64,000 bases of DNA from an uncultured bacterium (GCA_937139605.1 CAKZQG010000039.1:17530-81529), one strand, 5' to 3'. Shown: positions 9,106 through 18,490, counted from the stretch's first letter. Made by a program: numbers and translations. Notes: generated from the sequence alone by a model not told the origin.

Positions 9106-9846
9106 ATGGGTAATAAGTATTTATTAATAATAGGTGGTAATAGCGATATAGCTAAAGAATGTGCAATTGAGTTTGCTAAACACAATTTTAATCTAATATT
9201 AACAACAAGAAATAAAAACAAATTAGAAGAATTTTCTAAAGATCTTAAAAATCTCTATGATATAGACATAATTATAGAAGAATTAGATATACTTGATTTT
9301 TCATATCATTCAGAATTCTGGAATAAAGTTAAAAATTATAACATAGAGGTAGTTTTAATATCTGTTGGGTATTTAGGGAACCAAGAGTTAGCAGAACAAA
9401 ATACCGAAGAAAGTTTAAAAATAATAAATACTAATTATACAGCTTTAGTAAATTTGATAAATATAATCTCAAATGACTTAAAGGAAAAAAGAAACAAAAC
9501 CATCATAGGAATAAGCTCAGTAGCAGGTGATAGAGGCAGAAAAAGTAATTATATTTATGGAAGTGCAAAAGCAGGTTTCTCTTGCTACTTAGATGGATTA
9601 AGACACAAGCTATATAACTATAATATTCACGTTATTACAGTTAAACCAGGTCTAGTTTATACTAAAATGACAAGTCATTTAAAACTTCCGAAATTTCTAA
9701 CTACTACTCCTAACAAAGTTGCTAAAGATATCTATAAAGCATATTTAAAAAAAATAAATACATTATATACTCCTTTTTTCTGGAAAATAATAATTAATAT
9801 TATAAAATTAATTCCTGAAAATATTTTTAAAAAAATTAATTTATGA
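9106..9846 (+). CDS. DprE2-like short-chain reductase (decaprenylphosphoryl-2-ketoribose reductase)
   Basis: A 246-residue SDR predicted to reduce the 2-keto lipid sugar made by the preceding oxidase to the arabino form, using NAD(P)H. The nucleotide loop reads GGNSDIA at residues 10-16, the form seen in DprE2 proteins. The catalytic residues appear as SSVAGDRGR and YGSAKAG (Tyr-x-x-x-Lys). The stop is TGA, one of very few in the window. No Shine-Dalgarno is visible before the ATG. The gene order UbiA-DprE1-DprE2 is what links it to arabinose-lipid synthesis. By sequence alone it could be another SDR. Confidence 0.85.
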   Translation: MGNKYLLIIGGNSDIAKECAIEFAKHNFNLILTTRNKNKLEEFSKDLKNLYDIDIIIEELDILDFSYHSEFWNKVKNYNIEVVLISVGYLGNQELAEQNTEESLKIINTNYTALVNLINIISNDLKEKRNKTIIGISSVAGDRGRKSNYIYGSAKAGFSCYLDGLRHKLYNYNIHVITVKPGLVYTKMTSHLKLPKFLTTTPNKVAKDIYKAYLKKINTLYTPFFWKIIINIIKLIPENIFKKINL

Positions 9847-9884
9847 TATATATACTAATTTATAATATAAATTTATAATATACT

Positions 9885-10475
9885 ATGGGTAAAAAAATAG
9901 TGTTTTTTGACTTTGATAATACAATAACTAAGAAAGATACTCTACCAATTTTTTTAAGATATTTATATCCTTTTCATATTTTTATTTTTAAATCTTTGTT
10001 ATTTTTTCCTTTTTATGTACTATTTAAGCTAAAAATAATATCTAATGATTTAGCCAAAAAAATATTAACAAATATTTTTTTTAGGAATTTAAGTTTAGAA
10101 ATTTTTAATAAAAAAGTAGAAGAATTTAATTTAAAAATATTACCTAAGTTAATAAAAGATAAAGCAATAGAATTAATAGATAGATATAATAAAGAGGGCT
10201 ATATAATAGCAGTAGTTACAGGTAACTTTGAGGAAATATTAAAGCTATGGGCTAAAAACAATAAAGTATATTTAATAGGTACAAAATTAGAAATAAGAAA
10301 CAATAAATTTACGGGAAATTTAGCTACTGAAAACTGTACTTCTTACCAAAAAGTTATTAGAATCAAGGAAATTTTTAATCTTGAAGAATTTGAGGAGATT
10401 ATAGCATATGGTGATAGTGAATCTGATTTACCAATGCTTAATTTAGCTAAAAAAAAAGTTTATAAAAAACTCTAA
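9885..10475 (+). CDS. HAD-superfamily phosphatase (SerB-like, subfamily IB)
   Basis: 196 residues with DFDNT (residues 9-13, the nucleophile and acid/base aspartates), VVTGN as motif II and GDSESDLPML as motif IV. This is the PSPase-like IB group. In an operon behind UbiA, DprE1 and DprE2 homologues, the missing step is removal of the 5-phosphate from polyprenyl-phosphoryl-5-phosphoribose. This phosphatase is the natural candidate. Mycobacteria use a PAP2-type enzyme in that operon, and HAD domains fused to UbiA proteins occur elsewhere. The last 4 bases overlap the convergent end of the YfhO-family gene. The assignment to the class is firm; the substrate is inferred. Confidence 0.8.
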   Translation: MGKKIVFFDFDNTITKKDTLPIFLRYLYPFHIFIFKSLLFFPFYVLFKLKIISNDLAKKILTNIFFRNLSLEIFNKKVEEFNLKILPKLIKDKAIELIDRYNKEGYIIAVVTGNFEEILKLWAKNNKVYLIGTKLEIRNNKFTGNLATENCTSYQKVIRIKEIFNLEEFEEIIAYGDSESDLPMLNLAKKKVYKKL

Positions 10476-13400
10476 TTTTTATTTTTCTTATAATATTTTT
10501 CCTTAGCTAAAATAATAAACAATATTAGTAAATAGAAAGCGATAGTAACAAAAGGTAGAAAGAAAAATTTGGCATACCAAGGCTCATATCTTAAAATAAC
10601 TTCATATTCTCCTTTTGGTACTATAACTCCCATAACCATTCCATTAACTTTTAAAACAGGTACTTCAGTATTGTTTATGTAAGCTTTCCAGTATTTATAA
10701 TATCCATGATTTATAACTATAAAGCTGTCTTTTAGAGTTTTAACTTTAAAACTTATTTCATTATATTTTTTAAATATATTTTCATCCATTATTTTAGCAT
10801 TTCCAAAATTTAATTTATTTATATTTTCTTGATTTAAGTCTTTATAAATATTTTTATAGGTATAATTTAAATTAGATAAATTAGAATATTTTTTAATTTT
10901 TGCTATTTCAGTTTCTTCTATTTTGGCTTCTTTTAAAATATTAAAATCTAATAAATATAGTTTTTCTCTAAAATCTAATAATCCTTTAACTGTGTTTATT
11001 TTATTAACACTTCTTATTATATTTACGACATTATTATTATAAAAAATAGAGGTTACTCTAAGTATTTTTTTCTGAGAATCTTTACTTTTAATTATTTTCC
11101 TCAAATATTTATGTTCGACAAATTGATAAGAATAGATATTATCATTTTTAAATGAAGGAGCTAAGAAAGGAGGATATAATACTAATTTAATATTTTTCAA
11201 ATAAATTTTTTGATCTTCATTAGTTAGTAATTTTATTTTAAAATCAATAAGCTTTGAATTACTGATATCAAAAACATCAAAATAGCTAAAAGGTATCATA
11301 ACCTTTATATATTCACTATCCTTTTCTTTTAAAGCTTTTAAGTAATTTATATTTACATTACCTAAATAAACTTTAAATTTACTATTATCATAAAGTAATA
11401 TATTTATATTTTTCTTTTTATCTAAAATAAGATTATTGTAATAATTATTCCAATAGTATCTAAATAAATCCAATTTAGGTAATTTAATATCTAAAATTAG
11501 TATTCCAATTATATCAGGGCTATTATAATTTTTTATTTTAAACTCTATTGGATTTTTACTATCAAAAAATATTTCTTTTTGAGAATATAAAATATCATAA
11601 GTTTTTATTAATTTTTTATAAATATTATAATTTACATTATAAATATATTTAAAATTATTGTATAAATTATCTAAAACTTCATTATTTTTATATTCGTTTT
11701 TTGTACAAAATAAATCAATCCTTTTGATAGAATAAAAAGATAAGGGGAGATTAAAATAAAAAGGGAATAAATTATTAAAAATTAATTCTTTCCTATCAAA
11801 TGTAAGTATAGGGTCATAAGAATTAAAAAACATTTCCCTTGTAATAATAGAAATATAATTAACCATAGTTGTTCCGTACATAATTTGGTTATCATTGTAG
11901 TTTAATAATAAAACAGCATTATAGTTTTTGTTATTATTATTTTTAGTATCATTATAAATAAAATAAAAAAGCTTTTTAAATTCTTCATAATTATCTTCAT
12001 TTTTAAACTTATAAATTCCATAAAAATAATATCTACCTTCTAATATAAAAGCTATTATAAAAAAGAGGATAAAAAACAAGAAAAATCTTTTAGCTACTTT
12101 ATTATAAGCTATAAATAAAATTAAAAATATAATTAAAAAAAACAAAGGATAAAAAGTAGTAAATTTTAAAGAAATAATATATGGTATTAAATCAATAGAA
12201 TTATAATACCAAAAATAAATTAGAGCTATAATAATAAATAAAACAAAAGATATTATAAAAAATTTTATAAAAATTAATATATTTTCTTTTATTTTTGATC
12301 TTATAAATAAAATTTCTTTAAGAAATACTCCAATAGAAGTAGCTAAAAGAAACTCAAATATAAACAGTTGTCTTACTGGAGATTTTATATCTAAATAAAA
12401 AGGAATCAAAGTAAAAATATAATGGAATATTGTATTTTTCCCCAAAGACAACAAAAGCGAAAGAAAACCAATAATCATTACAAAACCAATTTTTATAAAC
12501 AGTAATCTATTTTCTTTTATTCTATTATAATATTTATAAATAAAAAATAATAAAGATGGTATAGCTAAAATTGATAAATAATGTACAATTTCAAAGTTAA
12601 CTGTCTTTTCAAAAGTATAAAATAATAATTTATAATAATAATTATTATAAATAAATGGTAGAAAATAATTTATTAATAATTCAAAACTCAAAGAACCGTA
12701 ATTAAAAATAATACTTTTAATATACTCTCTATCAGTTAATTGAGAATATTCTTTAAATATCATATATTGCAACCAAAAGATAGTTAAACTAATCCCTAAA
12801 GCTAAAAACCAATAAAATAATACTTTACCAAAATAATCCTTCTTTATAAACAATAATATTAAAATATATATAAAAGAGTAGATAAAAGTATAAACTATAA
12901 TATTGGGATGTCCTATTAAGACTATTATACCAAAAGATATTCCATAAACTAAAATATTTTTTAAAAAATCTTCTTGCCTAGTTATATTTTTATATATAAT
13001 TAAATGTAAATTATACAAAGACAAAAAGAAATAAGGGATAGAATTATCAAAAGTTAAAAAATCAACATATCCTATACTTGAACCACTAAACGTATATAAA
13101 ATACTTACAATAAAAGAAATTATCCTATTTTTTAATAAAAAATTAATATAATAATATATAACAATTTCTAAAATATATAGATGTAATAATATTCCCAAAT
13201 TATATGCTAAAAAAGGATTAAATTTATATAAAGGTAAAAATATATAGTTTAAGGGATAAAATACACTACTTTGTAAAACTTCTATAAAAGGGTATCCTAA
13301 ATGAGTATAATGCCACCATAATGGCAAATAACCATTACTTATAGTTTCATATAAAAAATACCTATAAGGGAAATAGGTATTTAATCCATCTACTGAATAT

Positions 13401-13519
13401 ATTAATACATTATTAAATATATAAGGATAAAAAAAAATAAAAGGAAATATTAGCATTAAAAAAATATAAAAATAATTACTTCTCAAAAGGACAAAATTCT
13501 CTTTTCTTTTGAAAAACAT
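10472..13519 (-). CDS. YfhO-family large membrane protein (GT-C-like glycosyltransferase)
   Basis: A 1015-residue protein with roughly 12-14 membrane helices, then a long extracytoplasmic domain and one last helix. The N-terminal loop reads SVDGLNTYFPYRYFL then NGYLPLWWHYTHLGYPF, matching the acidic-residue loop and PLW segment of YfhO proteins. The end has the family's YYKYWKAYINN beta segment, a VPKGEYEV turn and a C-terminal helix. YfhO proteins are GT-C-like and in Bacillus are linked to glycosylation of wall polymers with a lipid-linked sugar. Its start is 14 bases after the stop of a pilin gene on the same strand, so it ends a pilin/glycosyltransferase operon. The stop is TAG. Confidence 0.82.
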   Translation of the reverse strand: MFFKRKENFVLLRSNYFYIFLMLIFPFIFFYPYIFNNVLIYSVDGLNTYFPYRYFLYETISNGYLPLWWHYTHLGYPFIEVLQSSVFYPLNYIFLPLYKFNPFLAYNLGILLHLYILEIVIYYYINFLLKNRIISFIVSILYTFSGSSIGYVDFLTFDNSIPYFFLSLYNLHLIIYKNITRQEDFLKNILVYGISFGIIVLIGHPNIIVYTFIYSFIYILILLFIKKDYFGKVLFYWFLALGISLTIFWLQYMIFKEYSQLTDREYIKSIIFNYGSLSFELLINYFLPFIYNNYYYKLLFYTFEKTVNFEIVHYLSILAIPSLLFFIYKYYNRIKENRLLFIKIGFVMIIGFLSLLLSLGKNTIFHYIFTLIPFYLDIKSPVRQLFIFEFLLATSIGVFLKEILFIRSKIKENILIFIKFFIISFVLFIIIALIYFWYYNSIDLIPYIISLKFTTFYPLFFLIIFLILFIAYNKVAKRFFLFFILFFIIAFILEGRYYFYGIYKFKNEDNYEEFKKLFYFIYNDTKNNNNKNYNAVLLLNYNDNQIMYGTTMVNYISIITREMFFNSYDPILTFDRKELIFNNLFPFYFNLPLSFYSIKRIDLFCTKNEYKNNEVLDNLYNNFKYIYNVNYNIYKKLIKTYDILYSQKEIFFDSKNPIEFKIKNYNSPDIIGILILDIKLPKLDLFRYYWNNYYNNLILDKKKNINILLYDNSKFKVYLGNVNINYLKALKEKDSEYIKVMIPFSYFDVFDISNSKLIDFKIKLLTNEDQKIYLKNIKLVLYPPFLAPSFKNDNIYSYQFVEHKYLRKIIKSKDSQKKILRVTSIFYNNNVVNIIRSVNKINTVKGLLDFREKLYLLDFNILKEAKIEETEIAKIKKYSNLSNLNYTYKNIYKDLNQENINKLNFGNAKIMDENIFKKYNEISFKVKTLKDSFIVINHGYYKYWKAYINNTEVPVLKVNGMVMGVIVPKGEYEVILRYEPWYAKFFFLPFVTIAFYLLILFIILAKEKYYKKNKN

Positions 13520-13533
13520 TAGTAACTAAAAAA

Positions 13534-13965
13534 TTAATATTGAATTACTACTCCTTCTTGAGGAGAAAAAAATACTTTACTAACAGTTCCCCTATTATTT
13601 TTGTGCTTAATTGAAGTATTATAAGTAGGACAGTAAATAAAGTATGATGTTCCATTATTTGATGTTTTATATTCATAAAATTCTTTAGCAACTGGACATT
13701 TATAATCTTTATCTATATATACATTTAAAGGGTTACCAGTTAAGGTTATTACAAAGTCATTAGCAGGGTATTTTCCTTCATAATCATTAGAATACATTTC
13801 CACAACAGAAGCTATATTTTTTAAAATAGCTTGGCAGGCAGTTAATTTAGCAGCATTTCTTGCATTAACAAAATTAGGGATTAAAACTACTGCTAATATT
13901 GAAATAATTGCTATTACTATCATTAATTCTAACAAAGTAAATCCCCTTTTTTTATTAATTTTCAT
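13534..13965 (-). CDS. Type IV pilin (second of two)
   Basis: A 143-residue prepilin. Leader KINKKRG is followed by FTLLELMIVIAIISILAVV, with Glu at +5 of the mature protein. The next part of the helix (NARNAAKLTACQAILKN) and MYSNDYEGKYP closely follow the other pilin at 14131. The globular part has a Cys pair (CPVAKEF, IYCP) that probably closes the C-terminal disulfide loop, plus a Cys in helix 1. A good GAGGTGG site precedes the ATG. The tRNA-Trp lies between it and the first pilin gene, and the YfhO gene follows 14 bases later. It is probably a major-pilin paralogue or minor pilin. Confidence 0.92.
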   Translation of the reverse strand: MKINKKRGFTLLELMIVIAIISILAVVLIPNFVNARNAAKLTACQAILKNIASVVEMYSNDYEGKYPANDFVITLTGNPLNVYIDKDYKCPVAKEFYEYKTSNNGTSYFIYCPTYNTSIKHKNNRGTVSKVFFSPQEGVVIQY

Positions 13966-14012
13966 AAGAAACCACCTCTATTGAAATAATAAGGAATAAA
14001 TAAATAAAAAAG

Positions 14013-14086
14013 CAGGGCGGAGAGGATTTGAACCCCCGACCAATGGATTTGGAGTCCACCGCTCTACCAAACTGAGCTACCGCCCT
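14013..14086 (-). tRNA. tRNA-Trp (anticodon CCA)
   Basis: On the minus strand a 7-bp acceptor stem AGGGCGG/CCGCCCT encloses a D arm (GCTC...GAGC), an anticodon arm with loop CTCCAAA, and a T arm with TTCAAAT. The anticodon is CCA, so it reads UGG. CCA is not encoded at the 3' end, so it must be added. The gene sits between two pilin genes on their strand and is probably processed from their transcript. Confidence 0.95.
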
Positions 14087-14130
14087 TCATATAAAACCAA
14101 ACAAATACTTTTTTAAAAATTATACTGATA

Positions 14131-14613
14131 CTATTGGAAAGCTCTTGTATTATTATCAATAATTCCTTGTTGTGAATCTAAATATGGGCCTCCTTTTTTA
14201 CCTCCTGCACTCGTATGAGCTGGTGTATTACCTATTGCTTTTGCTGCAGGACAATATATCCAATACATTACTGATTGACTTTGTTGAAATACGTAACTAC
14301 CTTTTTGAACAGGACATTTTGTTTTCTTTCCAATATAATTTGTAGCAAGTGTATTAATAGCATCAGTAGTACTACCTGGATCCGGAAGAGTTGCTGTAGT
14401 TCCACCTGTACCACCAGGATATAACCCATCATAGTCATTAGAGTATGTTTCCACTGCAGTTGATATATTTTTTAGGTTAGATTTACAAGCGGTTAGCCTT
14501 GATGCTTCTCTTGCTCTCATAAAGTTAGGAACTAATACTGCAGCTAATATTGCAATTATTGCTATAACGATCATCAGCTCAATTAAGGTAAAACCCTTTC
14601 TCTTTTTTCTCAT
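14131..14613 (-). CDS. Type IV pilin (first of two, likely major subunit)
   Basis: A prepilin with leader MRKKRKG followed by FTLIELMIVIAIIAILAAV and the mature +5 Glu. PNFMRAREASRLTACKSN continues the helix. The globular domain carries a Gly/Thr/Ser/Pro-rich stretch (GGTGGTTATLPDPGSTT) that would be accessible on a filament and is a plausible O-glycosylation segment, then a KCPVQ...IYCP cysteine pair. I prefer the ATG at 14613, since AAGGAGGTG lies 7 bases before it; an in-frame ATG at 14619 is too close to that site. A GT-C glycosyltransferase gene ends about 100 bases upstream on the same strand. The stop is TAG. Confidence 0.93.
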   Translation of the reverse strand: MRKKRKGFTLIELMIVIAIIAILAAVLVPNFMRAREASRLTACKSNLKNISTAVETYSNDYDGLYPGGTGGTTATLPDPGSTTDAINTLATNYIGKKTKCPVQKGSYVFQQSQSVMYWIYCPAAKAIGNTPAHTSAGGKKGGPYLDSQQGIIDNNTRAFQ

Positions 14614-14716
14614 ATACATTCACCTCCTTTTCCTCATTATTTTTATACCCAATTTTTTCCAAAATGTACCTTTTTTAGATAACATTTCACACTCAATTTT
14701 TATTGACTTTTGTCAA

Positions 14717-16420
14717 TTATTTTTTATTTCTACAAAACTTCTTGTAGGCTTGATAAGTATCTTTTGGAATTCTAATTTTTGTAAATTTATAAGAATAAAC
14801 AATATTTAATAGAAACTTTTTTAGAGTTAATTTTCCATGAATAGAATCCAATAAATCTCTTAAAACTCCACATTCCATAGCTTTTTTAGCATATAACTCT
14901 TTTTCATTAGTTATTTGACCTATCCTAGCATTGATCCACTCTATGGATAAGGTTTTTTCATGACCAGGCCTTCCTCTTTTATCCACTTTAAAACGAGCCC
15001 CAATAGGATCAGCTATACACCAAAGATCAAAAATATAATACTCACTTCCCAATAAGAATCCGGAAATCCCTATATTCGACAAAGCAACATACTTATCTAC
15101 CTTTATTTTGTTTGTTATTTCATAATCAGTATATCTTTGTTTCAAATTAGCAGCTTGCAGATAAAGAAGAGAACCGCTATAATCTTCTAAAGTAACAGGA
15201 TTTTTTTTATGAGATAATCTAATATAAAACTCTCTTTCATTAGCTATACCATATTCATTGATCCCGTTATATGAAACTCTTAAATAATTAATGCAAATAA
15301 AACACCAGATTAACAATAAAAGTAGCAAGATTTTTTTTAAAATACTTTCATTAATAATGATAGGTGGTAATACAACAAAGAATGCAAAAACAGAAGGTAA
15401 TAAAAATCTAGCATGCATAAAATCCCCACCAATCAAGATAACATACAAAGCATATAATAAACTTGATATCAAAAAGGAAATAACAAAAAATATTAATTTA
15501 TAATCAATTTCATTAATTTCAAGAGTTTTAAATTTTTCATAGATAAAATAAAAAATTAAAATAAATCCTAAAATTATAGGGAAATACAAAAAATAAGTAT
15601 TAAAAAAATCAAGAAAATAAATTATACCTCTATCTATGTAAAAACTAAAAGCACTTTTAGCTATAGCAGTATTAGGTACAATACTTGCAAAATACCCCAT
15701 CCTAAAGATCTGATAAACTAAAGGCAAAAAAACAAATAAAAATAATTTAAATAAAATTAACTTAATATTTATATACATTTTTTCATATTTAAACAAAATA
15801 AATAAATAAAGCAAAATAAAATTAATAAAAAAAATCCCTAAATCAGGTCTTATTAAAACTCCCAAACTTACAATAATTGGTAATATATTATCCTTGTAAA
15901 GATTAGAAATATTATATATAAAGATCCAAAAAACAAAACTTAAGTAAAAAAATACTAATCCAGTTTCTAAACCTGATGTAACAAAATCCCAAAAAACAGA
16001 AATACTAACTATTAAATAGCTACCTATAATAAAGAAATAATTTTTATCATATAGCTCTTTTTTGTATAAAATTTCCAAATATCTTTTCCAAGCTAAATTA
16101 ATAAATAAAATACTTAAAGAAGAAAATAAGATTCCTAAAAAAACTGAGCTATACTCAATACTTTGAGTTATATAATAAAAAATAGTTAATAGAAAAAGCC
16201 ACAAAGGATGAGTATAAACTTCCACTCTTTCTCCAACATTAAAAACAGGACCATATCCATTTAAAAGATTATCAGCAACTCTAAAAGTAATAAAAGCATC
16301 ATCACAAACCCAACGATTAATATACCCTTTATACATTACAATAAAAACAGGAATTAATATAATAATCCACTGAAAAATCCATTTTTTGATTTCATTAAAT
16401 TTATTGTAATTATAATTCAC
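14717..16420 (-). CDS. GT-C family glycosyltransferase, AftB/TfpW-like candidate arabinosyltransferase
   Basis: A 567-residue polytopic protein with about 10-12 membrane helices and a soluble C-terminal part. The first periplasmic loop has the GT-C acidic pair in CDDAFITFRVADNLLNGYG (D40, D41), then a FNVGERVEVYTHPLW segment. This arrangement is found in arabinosyltransferases of the AftB kind and related lipid-sugar-dependent enzymes. Such enzymes use polyprenyl-phosphoryl sugars on the outer face of the inner membrane. It lies directly before the two pilin genes and 4 kb from the operon that would make polyprenyl-phosphoryl-arabinose. The sugar and acceptor are inferences; the GT-C class is well supported. 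Confidence 0.78.
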   Translation of the reverse strand: MNYNYNKFNEIKKWIFQWIIILIPVFIVMYKGYINRWVCDDAFITFRVADNLLNGYGPVFNVGERVEVYTHPLWLFLLTIFYYITQSIEYSSVFLGILFSSLSILFINLAWKRYLEILYKKELYDKNYFFIIGSYLIVSISVFWDFVTSGLETGLVFFYLSFVFWIFIYNISNLYKDNILPIIVSLGVLIRPDLGIFFINFILLYLFILFKYEKMYINIKLILFKLFLFVFLPLVYQIFRMGYFASIVPNTAIAKSAFSFYIDRGIIYFLDFFNTYFLYFPIILGFILIFYFIYEKFKTLEINEIDYKLIFFVISFLISSLLYALYVILIGGDFMHARFLLPSVFAFFVVLPPIIINESILKKILLLLLLIWCFICINYLRVSYNGINEYGIANEREFYIRLSHKKNPVTLEDYSGSLLYLQAANLKQRYTDYEITNKIKVDKYVALSNIGISGFLLGSEYYIFDLWCIADPIGARFKVDKRGRPGHEKTLSIEWINARIGQITNEKELYAKKAMECGVLRDLLDSIHGKLTLKKFLLNIVYSYKFTKIRIPKDTYQAYKKFCRNKK

Positions 16421-16478
16421 TATTTCTTTTTCTCCCTAATTTTAATACTTTTTTGTTTTATTTTTTTATTTTATTTCT

Positions 16479-18389
16479 TTAATAATCTTTTCTAATAATT
16501 TTATTATAAACGGATTTAAAAAAGAAGAAAATAAGTAATCCGATTGTTAAGGCCCAAAAAGTTCTTAATAATCCAAATAATACAGGGGTATGTACATGTA
16601 AAAAAGTATCTACAATATCACTAAAAGTTATAAATGAAATTAAAAATAAAAAAGGAATCATCTTAAATTCATAATCTTTCAACTTATTTGTATATTTTAG
16701 ATAAACAAAATATAATAAAAATAATAGAGCAGGGTTACCTATTAGAAACTCTTTAAACCTTGGCCGAGCTATTAAAATATTTTCCAAAATATTCCTTAAT
16801 TCAGTTTCAAACGGAAAAGTAAATCCCATATTCCCACTCCTTAATAAATATACCCCAATAACCCCAAAAATAAATAATATAACAACTATATCTATAACCC
16901 TAACTCTCTTTATTAAAAATAACCTTATTTCCTTATAATTAAATACTAAAAAGATACCTAAAAATATAGGCAAAATAAGCAACAATTTTATTCCACTAAC
17001 TTTATTAATAGCTAAATATAAATTTTGATTAAATAAAACAGCCTGAACAAAAATCCCCAAAATAATAACCCATAAAATTAATTTAAAATAAAATAATACT
17101 ATATTACTACTAAACTCTCTTAAAAATATTTCTCTATAAATAAAAACTACAATTAAAAAGGAAACAAAAAATAAAACCAAAACCTCAAAAATAAACTCTA
17201 CTTTAAATACAAAACTAAGAATAAACAAAATAAATAAAAACAAATTAAACATAAAAAATAAACTCCCATTCAAATTATACCCATTTTCAACTAAAAAATT
17301 ATAATAATAACTAGCAGAAGCAAACGAATAAACAATAAATAAAATTAAAGCAACAAGAGAAACTATTTTTATAAAAGTTAAATATTTATTTATTTCTTCT
17401 AAATTATAGTCTTTATTTATAGTATTAGATAGCTTTAATATATTATCATGAGTTTTTTTTAAAATATTAATATTATCATAGAAATTAAGGTTATCAGAGA
17501 ATCTAAAAAGAATCAATCTACAATTCCTTTCATTAAAAGCTAAATCAATAGAATTCAATATTGCATTAGCACTTTTATCTTTAACAACATAGGTACTAAA
17601 CAATTTTATTTTATTATTAAAAGGTAAATCATAAGCAAACTCTATAGAACCCCTTTGAATATTCTTAGAACTATAATATTCCACAAAACCGAAAATTAAA
17701 TTCTTATTGATAAATAATTCTTTTAATTTTTTAATATAAAAAGGATAACCAGCTACAAAAGGTCCATTAAAGACTATTATATCCCCAGATTTTATATAAT
17801 TTAGTTTTTCAAGATCATAAAAATATGAACTAACCCGCCAAATTATTTTTTTTCCTAAACTTCTATATTTCTCTACTTCTTTTAAAGGGAACACTTCCAA
17901 ATTAGCTACATAATCATAATCTACATCTACTTTTATAACATTCCCTACTTTGCTAACTTTATTAGGAAATATATTAGCTAAGATACTATAAACAATATTT
18001 AAATAATCTAAATCATTGGTATATATAAAAGTTTTATTAATATCAGGATTAAGGTTAGTTTTAAAAGAATTAGAATCTAAAGTAGTTATCCAAAACTTAG
18101 GATTAATTTTTAACTCATTTAGAGAAACTACATCAACTATATTATAATTTTTTAGTTCTTTTAAGCTAAGCGTTTTAAAAGAAATAGCATTTACATTATT
18201 TAAAATTTTTTTTTCAAAATAATCTTTATAATTATAAACATAATTAGAAGAAAAATTAAGATAATCTAAATAATCAACAGCTAAATACTTAGGATTATAA
18301 GTTTTATCTAATAATATTCTAAGAATTAAAAATAAAAAAGATACAAAAAAAACAATCCATCTCATTATTAATAAAAAATTCTTTATCAA
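16479..18389 (-). CDS. DUF5693-family membrane protein
   Basis: 636 residues: an N-terminal membrane anchor, a soluble extracytoplasmic domain of about 300 residues (TIM-barrel-like spacing with VSLNELK, IIWRVSSYF, DIIVFNG) and about nine C-terminal helices. Near the end, ENILIARPRFKEFLIGNPA matches the recurrent ARPR-KEFLIG motif of DUF5693 proteins, which in Firmicutes often neighbour polysaccharide pyruvyl transferase csaB. The function is unknown. The start is a TTG at 18389 preceded 7 bases earlier by AAGGGAA; an ATG at 18365 is the alternative. It is first in the minus-strand block that continues with the GT-C gene and pilins, suggesting a role in surface glycan or pilus work. Confidence 0.72.
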   Translation of the reverse strand: MIKNFLLIMRWIVFFVSFLFLILRILLDKTYNPKYLAVDYLDYLNFSSNYVYNYKDYFEKKILNNVNAISFKTLSLKELKNYNIVDVVSLNELKINPKFWITTLDSNSFKTNLNPDINKTFIYTNDLDYLNIVYSILANIFPNKVSKVGNVIKVDVDYDYVANLEVFPLKEVEKYRSLGKKIIWRVSSYFYDLEKLNYIKSGDIIVFNGPFVAGYPFYIKKLKELFINKNLIFGFVEYYSSKNIQRGSIEFAYDLPFNNKIKLFSTYVVKDKSANAILNSIDLAFNERNCRLILFRFSDNLNFYDNINILKKTHDNILKLSNTINKDYNLEEINKYLTFIKIVSLVALILFIVYSFASASYYYNFLVENGYNLNGSLFFMFNLFLFILFILSFVFKVEFIFEVLVLFFVSFLIVVFIYREIFLREFSSNIVLFYFKLILWVIILGIFVQAVLFNQNLYLAINKVSGIKLLLILPIFLGIFLVFNYKEIRLFLIKRVRVIDIVVILFIFGVIGVYLLRSGNMGFTFPFETELRNILENILIARPRFKEFLIGNPALLFLLYFVYLKYTNKLKDYEFKMIPFLFLISFITFSDIVDTFLHVHTPVLFGLLRTFWALTIGLLIFFFFKSVYNKIIRKDY

Positions 18390-18396
18390 ATAAAAA

Positions 18397-18417
18397 TTCC
18401 CTTTAAATTTAAGGGAA
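18397..18417 (-). promoter_or_regulatory. Hairpin that can sequester the ribosome-binding site of the DUF5693 gene
   Basis: On the minus strand TTCCCTT pairs with AAGGGAA across a 7-base loop. The 3' arm is the Shine-Dalgarno for the TTG start at 18389. The structure sits immediately after the T-run of the upstream terminator. Whether it regulates anything is inference. Confidence 0.4.
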
Positions 18418-18450
18418 AAAAAATAAAAGGGGCTTAGAAAACCCCTTAAT
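18412..18450 (-). terminator. Rho-independent terminator after the Cys-rich mini-gene
   Basis: Reading the minus strand, AAGGGG and CCCCTT form a 6-bp stem around a 9-base loop and are followed by TTATTTTTTTT. It lies about 40 bases past the stop of the Cys-rich gene and ends that transcript before the DUF5693 gene. Confidence 0.85.
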
Positions 18451-18490
18451 TTGATTATTTTTTATTACAATATAATTATAATTTTTAAAA

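Noticed and set aside
14701..14720. TTGACA on the minus strand and a 6-bp hairpin as a pilin promoter or terminator
   Set aside because: The TTGACA has no matching -10 at the right distance, and the hairpin has no T-run on the coding strand.
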